The notes under the pieces were generated by a model. That model was not told the origin of the DNA, ran no database searches, and worked only from the letters and a program-made list of their open reading frames with translations. From positions 1 to 19,864 of the forward strand of contig JAAWCI010000014.1 in the NCBI GenBank assembly GCA_022793145.1: DNA of 19,864 bases. The letters run 5' to 3'. The position numbers were made by a program, and so were the translations under genes. Below, one piece after another: positions 1-8,192 of the stretch. Positions within the stretch are counted from its first letter, which is position 1. The number at the start of each line of letters is the position of its first letter. This stretch comes from Bacilli bacterium. Lineage in GTDB: Bacteria; Bacillota_I; Bacilli_A; RF39; UBA660.

Positions 1-257
1 AGAAAGAACGTTTGGAGATTGTAAAGAACAGCATGGTCTTCGATTTAGCAGGGTACGTGGAGTATTGAAAAACGAGCAAAATGCCACGATGATTTTTGCA
101 TGCCATAATTTAAAGAAGATGGCAAATTGGAGATGGAAAAAGTCTCCAAATAATGACATTATTTCACTTGTTTTGTTAAAAATAGAAAAAATTATAAGAG
201 TTGAGATAAAAAAAGTAGCATATTCTTTTTGAATATACCACTTTGTCAACAGTCTGA
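1..257 (+). mobile_element. Right end of an IS1182-like insertion sequence
   Basis: Holds the transposase 3' end, then a short non-coding tail. An imperfect hairpin (around 215-243, arms containing ATATTC and GAATAT) may end transposase transcription. The tail CTTTGTCAACAGTCTGAG (241-258) looks like the terminal inverted repeat of this IS type, so I place the element boundary near 250-258. The left end is outside the window, so neither the inverted repeat pair nor the target duplication can be confirmed. Confidence 0.55.
2..232 (+). CDS. IS1182-like DDE transposase, C-terminal part (5' end outside window)
   Basis: Open frame entering from the left edge (frame starts at base 2) and ending at TGA 230-232; 76 residues are visible. 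It begins with ERTFGDCKEQHG, which matches the E-(6)-K part of the Y-(2)-R-(3)-E-(6)-K signature of IS4/IS1182-type DDE transposases, so the first residue seen is probably the third catalytic acid. The following stretch with FACHNLKKMANW is the usual helical C-terminus of these enzymes. Function by family: cut-and-paste transposition of its own element. The visible part is intact, but I cannot tell whether the full gene is. Family assignment (IS1182 rather than a related IS4/IS5 group) is from recall and is less sure than 'IS transposase'. Confidence 0.8.
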   Translation, partial: ERTFGDCKEQHGLRFSRVRGVLKNEQNATMIFACHNLKKMANWRWKKSPNNDIISLVLLKIEKIIRVEIKKVAYSF

Positions 258-281
258 GAAAGACAATAAGCTTGCCTTTCT
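257..281 (-). terminator. Possible hairpin downstream of the ABC exporter operon
   Basis: Inverted repeat AGAAAGACA / TGCCTTTCT with a 7-nt loop. Read as minus-strand RNA it pairs over 9 bp with one G-U, just past the stop of the exporter gene. There is no U-run on the minus side, so it is at best a weak or processed 3' end. On the plus strand it has one A-C mismatch but is followed by TTTTCTTAT. Confidence 0.3.
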
Positions 282-285
282 TTTC

Positions 286-2661
286 TTATAATTCAAATTG
301 TGAATTATAGAGTTCTGCATAAAAACCATTCTTCTCCATTAAGGCTTCATGATTTCCCTGCTCTATAATATTTCCATCCTTCATTACCAAAATTAAATCT
401 GCATTTCGAATCGTAGATAATCTATGCGCAATGATAAAAGATGTTTTTCCTTCTGTTAATTTATCCATCGCCTTCTGCACCAATTCTTCTGTTCTAGTAT
501 CAACATTACTTGTTGCTTCATCTAAAATTAAGAATGGAGCATCTTCTACCATACCACGAGCTATTGTAAGTAACTGTCTTTGTCCAGCTGACACATTATC
601 ATTTTCTGACAAATCTGCATTATATCCATTCGGTAATGTTTTAATAAAATGATCTAAACCGACTGTTTTACAAACCTCTTCTACTTTTCTATCACTTACA
701 TTTTTCCTATTATAAGCAATATTCTCTTTCACAGTACCACCGAATACCCAAGTATCTTGTAATACCATTGTAAATAATTCATGAACATTTTCTCTAGAAA
801 GGTCATTAATAGAAACATCATCTATTTTGATATCTCCCCCAGTCACTTCATAAAATTTCATGAGTAGGTTTACCATAGTCGTTTTTCCTGCACCAGTAGG
901 TCCCACGATTGCTATTTTTTGCCCTGGAAGTGCTACTGCACTAAAATCTTTAATGGTTGGTTCTTCATTACCATCATACTTAAATATAACGTGATCAAAT
1001 TCTATTTTTCCTTTTACTTTACTTTTATCAAGCTGCTTTTCTATTTGACTTTCATCGTTCATTTCTTCTTCATCTACAAATTCAAATACACGTTCACTTG
1101 CCGCTGCTGTCGATTGTAAAGATGTCATTGCTTGAGCAATTTGAGCAAGTGGTGACGTAAACAAACGAACATAAGAAATGAAAGCTACAATTACACCAAA
1201 ACTAATATGTCCATTCATTGTAAGAAGTGCTCCTACAATACAAACAGCCACATATCCAAAGTTTCCTACAAAACTCATCATTGGCATCATTAATCCAGAT
1301 AAAAATTGACTTTTTCTGTTTGCATCATATACGTTTTTGTTGTATAAATCAAACTTTTTATCTGATTCTTTCTTTCCATTATAAGCTTTCACAACATTGA
1401 GTCCAGAATAAACTTCCTCAATATGTCCATTTAAATTTCCAAGTTCTTCTTGTCTTGCAACAAAATATTTTTGAGATTTAGATAATACTGCAAACATAAA
1501 TATAAAACCAACTAAACTAGATACAATAGCAGTAATTGCCATAACCCAGTTCGTCACAAACATCATGATAATGGTTCCAAAAAATAAAGTTATCGAGCTT
1601 ACCAATGTAGACAAAGATTGATTCATTGACTGAGCAATTGTATCAACATCATTGGTAACACGAGATAATATATCCCCTGTTGCATGAGAATCAAAATATT
1701 TTAATGGCAATTTATTAATCTTTGTTGAAATTTTGCCTCTTAATTTACGAGCAAATTTATTCGCTACATCTGTCATTGCAATAGACTCAAAATAAGTAAA
1801 TATTGCACTCAAAACATATAAACCAATCAAGAAATAAACAATCTTTTTAATGGTTTCAATATCCATAACAGGAGCAATCACAGACTGAATACTTTTTGGA
1901 ATTGTATCAAAGCTTTGATATAACTCTTCTGGCACAATATTTTCACTATCTAATGTATTTATAAAACTAATATAATCTGCTTGATCTTTTTCACTAATTG
2001 TAACTCCATCTATTGTAAATTTATCAAATAGTATTGTTACAATACTATCAGGAATTATAAACGCTTTTTTTTCTTCTAAAGCTAAAATCATTTGCAATAA
2101 TTGCTGTTTATCACTCGATGTAATCATAATCCCTGTATCAGAAGCATTCTCTTTATACAAAGAATCTGGCAAAATAACATTCAATATAGTACTAGATAAA
2201 TTTGACAATTCTTTTAATTGCTCATGAGAATCTAATGTTTCAAGTTTTCCTAATAAAGCTTGAAATTCTTCTTTTTCTTCTTCTGATATATCATTAGACA
2301 TCATCACTTTTCCAATCGCTTCTGGACTCATATCTAACGATAACATTTTTGGCATTATACTATTTAGCTTTTCTTCTTTTAAGTTAGACATTGTCTTTTC
2401 TGCTACCAATTCCATGTTTTTCTTATTTACAATCAAACCATTCTGGATTTCGTTTGTTAAATTTTTTAAATGATCAGGAGCTAAAATAGAAAGGATCGCT
2501 CCCAAAGCTGCCAAAACAAGAGAAATTGTAATTAAAGTTTGAAAGCCTTTTAATTCTTTTAATAAGCGCATAATGGCACTCTTAAAATTTTTAGCTTTTT
2601 CAGTGCTCATTGCTGGTCCAGGACCCATTGGTCTTTTTTTAGGAGTTTTTTCATTATGCAT
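286..2661 (-). CDS. ABC exporter half (permease + ATPase) with giant extracellular insertion
   Basis: Half-transporter of 791 residues; type IV ABC exporters are usually about 570-630. TM1 lies at about 41-62 and TM2 at about 270-292. Between them are some 205 mostly polar, acidic and helical residues that should sit outside the cell, where a normal exporter has a short loop. The remaining TM helices follow, then the nucleotide-binding domain: Walker A with K593, a degenerate signature VSAGQ (about 690-694), Walker B with catalytic E715, and switch His746. Starts at ATG 2661 with GGAGGAGG 9 nt upstream, overlapping the preceding exporter gene by 8 nt, so the two halves are coupled and should form a heterodimer. 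This half supplies the catalytic Walker B of the active site. B. subtilis BmrD is a smaller precedent for an extracellular domain here. Likely role: drug or peptide export; substrate unknown. Confidence 0.93.
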   Translation of the reverse strand: MHNEKTPKKRPMGPGPAMSTEKAKNFKSAIMRLLKELKGFQTLITISLVLAALGAILSILAPDHLKNLTNEIQNGLIVNKKNMELVAEKTMSNLKEEKLNSIMPKMLSLDMSPEAIGKVMMSNDISEEEKEEFQALLGKLETLDSHEQLKELSNLSSTILNVILPDSLYKENASDTGIMITSSDKQQLLQMILALEEKKAFIIPDSIVTILFDKFTIDGVTISEKDQADYISFINTLDSENIVPEELYQSFDTIPKSIQSVIAPVMDIETIKKIVYFLIGLYVLSAIFTYFESIAMTDVANKFARKLRGKISTKINKLPLKYFDSHATGDILSRVTNDVDTIAQSMNQSLSTLVSSITLFFGTIIMMFVTNWVMAITAIVSSLVGFIFMFAVLSKSQKYFVARQEELGNLNGHIEEVYSGLNVVKAYNGKKESDKKFDLYNKNVYDANRKSQFLSGLMMPMMSFVGNFGYVAVCIVGALLTMNGHISFGVIVAFISYVRLFTSPLAQIAQAMTSLQSTAAASERVFEFVDEEEMNDESQIEKQLDKSKVKGKIEFDHVIFKYDGNEEPTIKDFSAVALPGQKIAIVGPTGAGKTTMVNLLMKFYEVTGGDIKIDDVSINDLSRENVHELFTMVLQDTWVFGGTVKENIAYNRKNVSDRKVEEVCKTVGLDHFIKTLPNGYNADLSENDNVSAGQRQLLTIARGMVEDAPFLILDEATSNVDTRTEELVQKAMDKLTEGKTSFIIAHRLSTIRNADLILVMKDGNIIEQGNHEALMEKNGFYAELYNSQFEL

Positions 2662-4411
2662 TTTTTAATTCCTCCTCCCCAAGTTGTGATAAAGCAATTT
2701 GCTTATATACGTCACAAGTTTCAAGTAGTTCTTTATGAGTCCCCATTCCGACACATTCTCCATTATCTAATACAATAATTTTATCAGCATTCATAATAGT
2801 CCCAATTCTTTGGGCTACTATTAAACTAGTTGCATTTTTTGTATATTTTTTTAGTTCACTTCTTAATACTGCATCTGTTTTATAATCAAGAGCTGAAAAG
2901 GAATCATCAAAAATATAAATTTCTGGATCTCTAGCAATTGCTCTTGCGATGGCTAGTCTTTGTTTTTGACCCCCAGACACATTTGTTCCACCTTGTGCAA
3001 TATGCGTCTCATATCCATGATCCATTTTTTCTACAAATTCAGTTGCTTGAGCAACTTTAATAGCTTCTTTTACTTTCTCTTCTGTCGTATCTTTTCCATT
3101 ATCTCCATAGGAAACATTAGAAAAAACGGTTCCATTAAACATTACTGCTTTTTGTGGAACATAGCCTAACTTATTATGTAAGGTTTCTCCCTTATATTCT
3201 TTCACATTAATTCCATCTACTAATACTTCCCCATCTGTTGCATCATAAAACCGTGGAACAAGATTGATTAGTGTCGATTTCCCACTTCCTGTTGATCCAA
3301 TAAAAGCTATGGTATCTCCCTTTTCGGCTTTAAATGATATATTCCTTAAAAGATACTCCTCTGCATCTGGATATTTGAATGAAACATTTCTAAATTCTAC
3401 AGTTCCAATTTCTTCTGTTTTGCCATCAAAATTTCCATCTTTAATACTAATATCTGTATCTAAAACTTCATTAATTCGTTTTGCTGAAACTTGTGCTCTT
3501 GGCAACATCATAAATATCATAGCAAGCATCAAAAATGACATAATGACTTGCATTGCATAAGAAGAAAATACTACCATATCCCCAAATAAAGTAAGTTTAT
3601 TTGCCATTAAACTATCTTTGATTAAATATGCTCCAACAAAATAAATAGCAAGTGCAAGCCCATACATTACCATATACATAATTGGACTCATAATAGCAAA
3701 TGCCTTTTGATTAAACAATTGTTGATTTGTCAATTTATTATTTACTTCTTGAAATTTTTTCTCCTGATATTCTTCTGCATTAAATGCTCTTACAACACGA
3801 ATACCAGTTAAATTCTCTCTGGTTACTCCATTTAACTTATCTGTCAATTTTTGAACAATTTTAAATCTTGGCATAACAATTATAACCAAACAAGCAATAA
3901 CACCTAAAAGGACCACGACTGCAACTGCCGTAATTGCACTCCATTGCCAACTTTTATTTAAAATTTTTGTGACTGCCCATATTGCTGTAATAGGTGCTTT
4001 TATCATAAGTTGTAATCCCATACCAACAAGCATTTCTACTTGTGTTATATCATTTGTTGTTCTCGTAATTAAACTACTTGTAGAAAACTGTTTTACCTCA
4101 TGAGTAGATAAACTTTCCACTTTATTAAATAATTGTTTTCTAGTTCTTTTAGAAAATGTTGCTGAAATATTTGCAATCAAATAACCAACAAAAATAGCAG
4201 CTACAAGACTTCCAAATGCACATAATAACATATAGCCACCATTTAAAAGTATGTCATTCATTTTACTTCCTTCCAGTTGAACAAGTCTTGTTATTTCTGA
4301 CATATAATCAGGCATTTTTAATTCTAACCAAACTTGTGCGAAAATTAACACAAAAGAAATAAATGCAATCATCCATTCTCTTTTTGTAATATTTTTTAAT
4401 AGTTTTATCAT
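2654..4411 (-). CDS. ABC exporter half (permease + ATPase), degenerate-site partner
   Basis: Protein of 585 residues, normal length for a multidrug/peptide ABC half-transporter: six TM helices in the first 320 residues, then a nucleotide-binding domain. Walker A GSTGSGKST has K378 and the signature VSGGQKQRL is canonical. Walker B, however, reads IFDD (D503 where the catalytic Glu belongs) and the switch His is Q534. These lesions pair with the degenerate VSAGQ signature of the downstream partner. The heterodimer therefore has one dead site and one consensus site, as in TM287/288, BmrCD and LmrCD. Start ATG 4411 has AAAGGA upstream. Second gene of the marR-exporter operon. Confident on family; substrate not predictable. 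Confidence 0.93.
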   Translation of the reverse strand: MIKLLKNITKREWMIAFISFVLIFAQVWLELKMPDYMSEITRLVQLEGSKMNDILLNGGYMLLCAFGSLVAAIFVGYLIANISATFSKRTRKQLFNKVESLSTHEVKQFSTSSLITRTTNDITQVEMLVGMGLQLMIKAPITAIWAVTKILNKSWQWSAITAVAVVVLLGVIACLVIIVMPRFKIVQKLTDKLNGVTRENLTGIRVVRAFNAEEYQEKKFQEVNNKLTNQQLFNQKAFAIMSPIMYMVMYGLALAIYFVGAYLIKDSLMANKLTLFGDMVVFSSYAMQVIMSFLMLAMIFMMLPRAQVSAKRINEVLDTDISIKDGNFDGKTEEIGTVEFRNVSFKYPDAEEYLLRNISFKAEKGDTIAFIGSTGSGKSTLINLVPRFYDATDGEVLVDGINVKEYKGETLHNKLGYVPQKAVMFNGTVFSNVSYGDNGKDTTEEKVKEAIKVAQATEFVEKMDHGYETHIAQGGTNVSGGQKQRLAIARAIARDPEIYIFDDSFSALDYKTDAVLRSELKKYTKNATSLIVAQRIGTIMNADKIIVLDNGECVGMGTHKELLETCDVYKQIALSQLGEEELKNA

Positions 4412-4460
4412 GTTTTTTTCCTTTCTTTATATGATTTTTTTAATCTTGGTTCCCTAACTT

Positions 4461-4898
4461 TTATTTAACATCAATGTTTTGTTGCATTTTTTCTAATACT
4501 TCACAAAATACTTTTAAATCTTCTGTTTTAATATTAGCAGTTATCCTTTTTTCTAATTGTTCTAAGTATTGATTGGCGCCTTTATATAACTTATTTGCTT
4601 CCTCGGTCAAAATGATTTTTTTTACTCGTGCATCTTTCTTAGAATCCACTCTTTTAACAAAGCCATTCTTCTCTAACGTTTTTAAAATTCCAGAAATCGT
4701 AGAACGTCTAAGTTTTAAGACCCCTTCTAAATCTTTTTGATAGATTTCTTTTCCTTCATTTCTAATCAAATATCCAATAACAGACGCTTGTACTTGTGAT
4801 GGGGGAGATATAATATTATGTTTTTTCATATCACGACAAATGTTTCTTACAATTAAATTTTGCAATAATTTAATTTGAAATAATATTGAATATTTCAT
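4461..4898 (-). CDS. MarR-family transcriptional regulator of the exporter operon
   Basis: Protein of 145 residues with a MarR winged helix: helix-turn-helix with recognition segment LRRSTISGILKTLEKNG (about 67-83) and a basic wing RVDSKKDARVKK, flanked by dimerisation helices. I chose ATG 4898 because GGAGGGG lies 5 nt upstream. The open frame extends 31 residues further, but that stretch overlaps the promoter and operator and is not coding in appearance. First gene of the operon, 49 nt before the exporter pair. MarR proteins of this arrangement normally repress their own operon and release it on binding a drug or phenolic ligand; that is inference from family and position. Confidence 0.92.
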   Translation of the reverse strand: MKYSILFQIKLLQNLIVRNICRDMKKHNIISPPSQVQASVIGYLIRNEGKEIYQKDLEGVLKLRRSTISGILKTLEKNGFVKRVDSKKDARVKKIILTEEANKLYKGANQYLEQLEKRITANIKTEDLKVFCEVLEKMQQNIDVK

Positions 4899-4910
4899 CG
4901 TATCCCCTCC

Positions 4911-4924
4911 GTTTGTTAGGCAAC
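4911..4924. promoter_or_regulatory. Probable MarR operator
   Basis: GTTTGTTAGGCAAC, an imperfect inverted repeat (GTT....AAC core, with a further ACAAC at 4927-4931), lies between the -10 box and the MarR start. MarR proteins often bind TTG-x-CAA type palindromes there. Assignment rests on position and resemblance only. Confidence 0.5.
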
Positions 4925-4931
4925 TTACAAC

Positions 4932-4960
4932 ATTATATGTTTTTGCCCAATTCTTGTCAA
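4932..4960 (-). promoter_or_regulatory. Sigma-A promoter of marR-exporter operon, full consensus
   Basis: Minus strand TTGACA (4955-4960), 17-nt spacer, TATAAT (4932-4937): twelve of twelve consensus positions with ideal spacing. Such a strong promoter makes sense only if the operon is normally repressed, which fits the MarR gene it drives. Confidence 0.85.
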
Positions 4961-5025
4961 TAAAGTTTTTATATTTTTCACAATCTCCCATAATTAACTT
5001 TTTAATTGCTAAAATTGTAAGAAAA

Positions 5026-5055
5026 AGAGACTTAGGAAATCTTTCCTAAGTCTCT
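5026..5055 (-). terminator. Terminator of the HD hydrolase gene
   Basis: Perfect 14-bp inverted repeat AGAGACTTAGGAAA / TTTCCTAAGTCTCT with a 2-nt loop (13 bp with a 4-nt loop in practice), starting 9 nt after the stop. Minus-strand RNA then reads UUUUUCUU. It also isolates the MarR promoter from upstream transcription. Confidence 0.85.
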
Positions 5056-5063
5056 ATATTTTT

Positions 5064-5906
5064 CTATACAGGAAACTGAGAAAAAGAAGAATACTTTTTT
5101 TCGAAAACTTTGAATCGTTCTATTGATTCCCCTGCCAATTCATTTTGAACACATAATTCGTGAACAATATCTTTGATAATATGAATATGTGTTTTGCTTA
5201 AATTTCTATTTTGCAATACATATTCAATAATGGCAATCGTTTCTTCTGTATAACGCTTTCGAAATTCTTCACTACAAATAGATAAATCAGATATATTGTC
5301 TAATCGATCACACAATTTGATAACTAGAGCCCAACTGCTCATATTCTTCATTTTAATCTCTAGATATCTTGTTTTTCCAATTTCTGCCTTCATGTCTTTA
5401 TCTGTCGTTAATTCTAAAACAATACTAGCAACCGTTGAACCAAAAAGAGTCACCAAATCTTCATACGTCGCATTTGTATCCTCTATGGTATCATGTAAAT
5501 AAGCAGCCATTTTTAAAATATTTAAATCTTTTGAATTCTTATATTTTTCTACATTGTGAGCCACTCTGATTGGATGGCTAATATAAGGCTCTCCATTTGT
5601 TCGATATTGTCCTTCATGCATTCTGGTTGCAAACTTTAAAGCTTCTTCTACTGGGTCTAAATGATATGCTCTAAACTCAGAAAGCTGAAATTCTAAGTCT
5701 AAATCATAAGAGTATACCTCTTCTACAGATATCATACTATGAGAAGTAACTGATGATATTACCTGTTTCACCAGTTCTTCTTTTCTCACATATTTTGAAA
5801 AATAAGAATAACCAAAATGATCAAGACAAATAAGTGCATGAGAATGAAGATTTGGATTTCCTCTCATCACCATTTCCTTAATCCTTTCTCTTGAAATAGA
5901 ACTCAT
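5064..5906 (-). CDS. Stand-alone HD-domain (p)ppGpp hydrolase-like protein (SAH/Mesh1 type)
   Basis: Protein of 280 residues. The HD domain of RelA/SpoT-type hydrolases is plain: GQYRTNGEPYISHPIRVA with H111, YLHDTIEDT with H138-D139 and E142-D143, and KLCDRLDNISDL with D200 and N204. These are all the metal-binding and catalytic positions of Mesh1/SpoT hydrolases. There is no synthetase, TGS or ACT domain, so it should only degrade, most likely (p)ppGpp or a related 3'-pyrophosphorylated nucleotide. The first 80 residues are a helical extension I do not recognise. Start ATG 5906 chosen for AAGAGGTGA just upstream; an 18-codon upstream extension has no RBS and runs through the promoter. Transcribed divergently from the LysR gene with 86 nt between starts. 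Substrate not proven. Confidence 0.85.
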   Translation of the reverse strand: MSSISRERIKEMVMRGNPNLHSHALICLDHFGYSYFSKYVRKEELVKQVISSVTSHSMISVEEVYSYDLDLEFQLSEFRAYHLDPVEEALKFATRMHEGQYRTNGEPYISHPIRVAHNVEKYKNSKDLNILKMAAYLHDTIEDTNATYEDLVTLFGSTVASIVLELTTDKDMKAEIGKTRYLEIKMKNMSSWALVIKLCDRLDNISDLSICSEEFRKRYTEETIAIIEYVLQNRNLSKTHIHIIKDIVHELCVQNELAGESIERFKVFEKKYSSFSQFPV

Positions 5907-5921
5907 ATTATCACCTCTTAT

Positions 5922-5950
5922 TTGCATTATAATGCATTTTTTGATATAAT
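5922..5950 (+). promoter_or_regulatory. Divergent promoter/operator between HD hydrolase and LysR genes
   Basis: Plus strand: TTGCAT (5922-5927), 17-nt spacer, TATAAT (5945-5950). Overlapping it is a perfect 14-bp palindrome TGCATTATAATGCA (5923-5936), whose centre also supplies a TATAAT box on the minus strand for the hydrolase gene. LysR regulators usually sit on the shared spacer with a divergent target, so this palindrome is the natural candidate operator. Confidence 0.5.
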
Positions 5951-5992
5951 GAAAATACAAATAAATTATCTTCGCGATAACAGGGGGTTATA

Positions 5993-6877
5993 ATGAATTT
6001 AGAATTATATAAAATATTTTTAGTTGTTGCAGAAACTGGAAATATCACTAAAGCTAGTGAAAAATTAAATATTTCTCAACCAGCTGTAACAAAGCATATT
6101 AAAAACTTAGAAGGAAGTTTAGGAAATCCTCTTTTTGTTAGAACAAAAAAAGGAGTCGTTTTAAATGAATATGGAAAAACAATATTTTTAAAAATAAAAC
6201 AAGCTTTGACTCTGATAGAAGAAGCTGAACAAGAAATTGGTGCTTATAAAAACTTTAATAAAGGAACCATTAAAATTGGGATTAGTACTACCCTAACAAG
6301 AAGATATCTACTTCCTTTTTTAGAACAATTTCATAAAGAATATCCAAATATTATTATTGATATTTACACTGATCCTACCAAAGAATTAATCAAAAAATTA
6401 AAAAATGGTATGATAGATTTTATCATTGGAAAATTTCCAAGTACAAAAGATTTGGATCTAGAATATAAAAAATTAGGGAGAACCAAATACATTTTTGCTT
6501 ATAATCCTAAATACTATAAAGTAAATAAAACAATATCAATTTCTGATATCAGCAATTATCCATTAATTTTACAAGAAGAACCTTCTAATTCTAGAGATAG
6601 CATCAATCGTTTCTTAAAAGAAAATCATATTCATATAGAGCCTAAAATGAATATTGCAAGCTCTAACCTACTAATTGATTTTATTTCTATGGGGTATGGA
6701 GTTGGTTATGTTACAAAATTGTATATTGAAAAAGAGCTAAAAAATAGCGTTTTAAAAGAATTAAAGGTAACTCCTAATACAGAACTTATTTCTTACGGAA
6801 TTATGTCATTAAAGAATAACATTATGACTTCGCATACTAAGAAATTTATTCAATTTTTAATTCAAAGCAATCAATAA
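5993..6877 (+). CDS. LysR-family transcriptional regulator
   Basis: Protein of 294 residues, full LysR length. N-terminal winged HTH (about 1-60) with the typical TKASEKLNISQPAVTKHIKNLE recognition region (quoted in part: SQPAVTKHIKNLE), a linker helix, then a periplasmic-binding-like effector domain from about residue 91 with GTIKIGIS at its start. ATG 5993 follows AGGGGG. Divergent from the HD hydrolase gene, which suggests it regulates that gene and/or itself. The ITPase-like gene starts 38 nt downstream, with no terminator between. Ligand not predictable from sequence. Confidence 0.93.
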   Translation: MNLELYKIFLVVAETGNITKASEKLNISQPAVTKHIKNLEGSLGNPLFVRTKKGVVLNEYGKTIFLKIKQALTLIEEAEQEIGAYKNFNKGTIKIGISTTLTRRYLLPFLEQFHKEYPNIIIDIYTDPTKELIKKLKNGMIDFIIGKFPSTKDLDLEYKKLGRTKYIFAYNPKYYKVNKTISISDISNYPLILQEEPSNSRDSINRFLKENHIHIEPKMNIASSNLLIDFISMGYGVGYVTKLYIEKELKNSVLKELKVTPNTELISYGIMSLKNNIMTSHTKKFIQFLIQSNQ

Positions 6878-6915
6878 CATAATATAATGTGTTATAATCT
6901 GAAATGAGGTGTATT

Positions 6916-7527
6916 ATGAAATTATTACTAGCTACTAAAAACAAAGCAAAAATAAAACATTATGGAAAATTTTTACAGGAACATGGAATAGAACTATTAT
7001 ATTTAAATGATATTAGCACTGATATTGAAGTAGACGAAACTGGAAATACTCCAATTCAAAACGCGGTACAAAAAGCATCATCCTATTTTAAAATAACAGG
7101 CATTCCAACCTTGGCTTTAGATGAAGGACTTTTCTTTGAAGGAGTTCCTTCTAACGTGCAGCCTGGAACACATGTTAGAAGATATCAAGGAAAAAGGTTA
7201 AACGATAAAGAAATGATTGAACATTATATTAGTCTTGTAAATCAATACGGAAAAAATGGACTCCTTCCTGGATATTTCTTATATGGATGCGCTATTGCAA
7301 ATGGACAAATTTATACACATCAATACCGTTCTAATCGATTATTTACGAATAGTCAAAGTAAAATAGTTGAAGAAGGTTATCCATTAGATTCTATCCAAAT
7401 AATTGAATCGATAAAGAAATTTAAATCTGAATTAACAAAAGATGAAGAAGAGACAATTTTAAAAGAAGAGCAACAAGAATTATTAACTTTCGTCTCTAAT
7501 TTCATATCGAGGAAGGAAAAAATATGA
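6916..7527 (+). CDS. RdgB/HAM1-like non-canonical NTP pyrophosphatase
   Basis: Protein of 203 residues beginning MKLLLATKNKAKI, the classic HAM1/RdgB opening (ATxNxxK binds the triphosphate). ALDEGLFFEGVP (about 67-78) replaces the usual DDSGL motif and holds the metal-binding acids; PGTHVRRYQG replaces PGxxSARYxG. The family hydrolyses dITP, XTP and similar damaged purine triphosphates to monophosphates. The divergent motifs suggest altered substrate preference. I take ATG 6916, with GAGGTG 4 nt upstream; an ATG at 6904 has no RBS. The stop overlaps the next start as ATGA, so it is translationally coupled to the UDG-like gene. That coupling supports a joint role in keeping abnormal bases out of DNA or removing them. 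Confidence 0.78.
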   Translation: MKLLLATKNKAKIKHYGKFLQEHGIELLYLNDISTDIEVDETGNTPIQNAVQKASSYFKITGIPTLALDEGLFFEGVPSNVQPGTHVRRYQGKRLNDKEMIEHYISLVNQYGKNGLLPGYFLYGCAIANGQIYTHQYRSNRLFTNSQSKIVEEGYPLDSIQIIESIKKFKSELTKDEEETILKEEQQELLTFVSNFISRKEKI

Positions 7528-8192
7528 CAATTGCTGATTTAAATAAAAAATATGATAAGCTTCAAAAAAAGTATGGAGCCAAAGAACTAGATTCTATTTA
7601 TAATGGTGGATGTGAAGAAAATCCAGACATCTGCTTCGTATTCATGAATCCAACAGGAAGAAATATTGCTTCCTCTAAAAATTGGAAAGGAATCAAATCT
7701 CCTTGGATTGGCACAAAAAACGTATGGGATCTATTTGAAGCTCTCGATTTGATTAGTCCAAATACCTATCAAAAGATTAGATCATTAAAGGGAAGCGAAT
7801 GGACAGAAGAATTTGCACTCAAAGTTTATGAGGATGTGAAAAAACATAAATTCTTTATTACCAATCTTGGAAAATGTACACAAATCGATGCTAGACCACT
7901 ACCTGATTCTGTTTATAAAGATTACCTTTCTTTACTAAAAAAAGAAATTGAAATCATTCATCCAAAGGTCATTATTCTATTTGGAAATCAAGTAAGTTCT
8001 ATTATCCTTGATCAAAAAATCTCTGTTTCACAAGTAAGAAAACAATGTTTTATAAAAAAAATAGGAAAAGCTTCCTATAAATTCTATTCTGTCTATTATC
8101 CAATAGGAAATGGTAGATTCAACATTGATAAATCAATTGAAGATATCAAATGGGTTATTGAAAAAGAAATAAAGCAAAAAGAAACTGTTTAA
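7524..8192 (+). CDS. Uracil-DNA glycosylase superfamily protein
   Basis: Protein of 222 residues with a UDG-superfamily layout: CFVFMNPTGRN (about 36-46) in the position of the water-activating motif A, an Asn-containing strand FITNLGKCTQ, ILFGNQV in the sheet core, and YYPIGNGRFN where the HPS/HPG DNA-intercalation motif is expected. Motif A is more like the MNP-type mismatch/uracil glycosylase relatives than classical Ung. Expected role: excision of uracil or another damaged base. Coupled to the ITPase-like gene by an ATGA overlap. The stop overlaps that of the convergent PfkB gene (shared TTAA at 8189-8192), with no terminator between. Whether it is an active glycosylase is uncertain because the active residues are not all canonical. 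Confidence 0.7.
   Translation: MTIADLNKKYDKLQKKYGAKELDSIYNGGCEENPDICFVFMNPTGRNIASSKNWKGIKSPWIGTKNVWDLFEALDLISPNTYQKIRSLKGSEWTEEFALKVYEDVKKHKFFITNLGKCTQIDARPLPDSVYKDYLSLLKKEIEIIHPKVIILFGNQVSSIILDQKISVSQVRKQCFIKKIGKASYKFYSVYYPIGNGRFNIDKSIEDIKWVIEKEIKQKETV

Noticed and set aside
4899..4991. 31-residue N-terminal extension of the MarR protein
   Set aside because: It would be translated from within the promoter and operator region, has no RBS, and the in-frame ATG 4898 has a near-perfect one.
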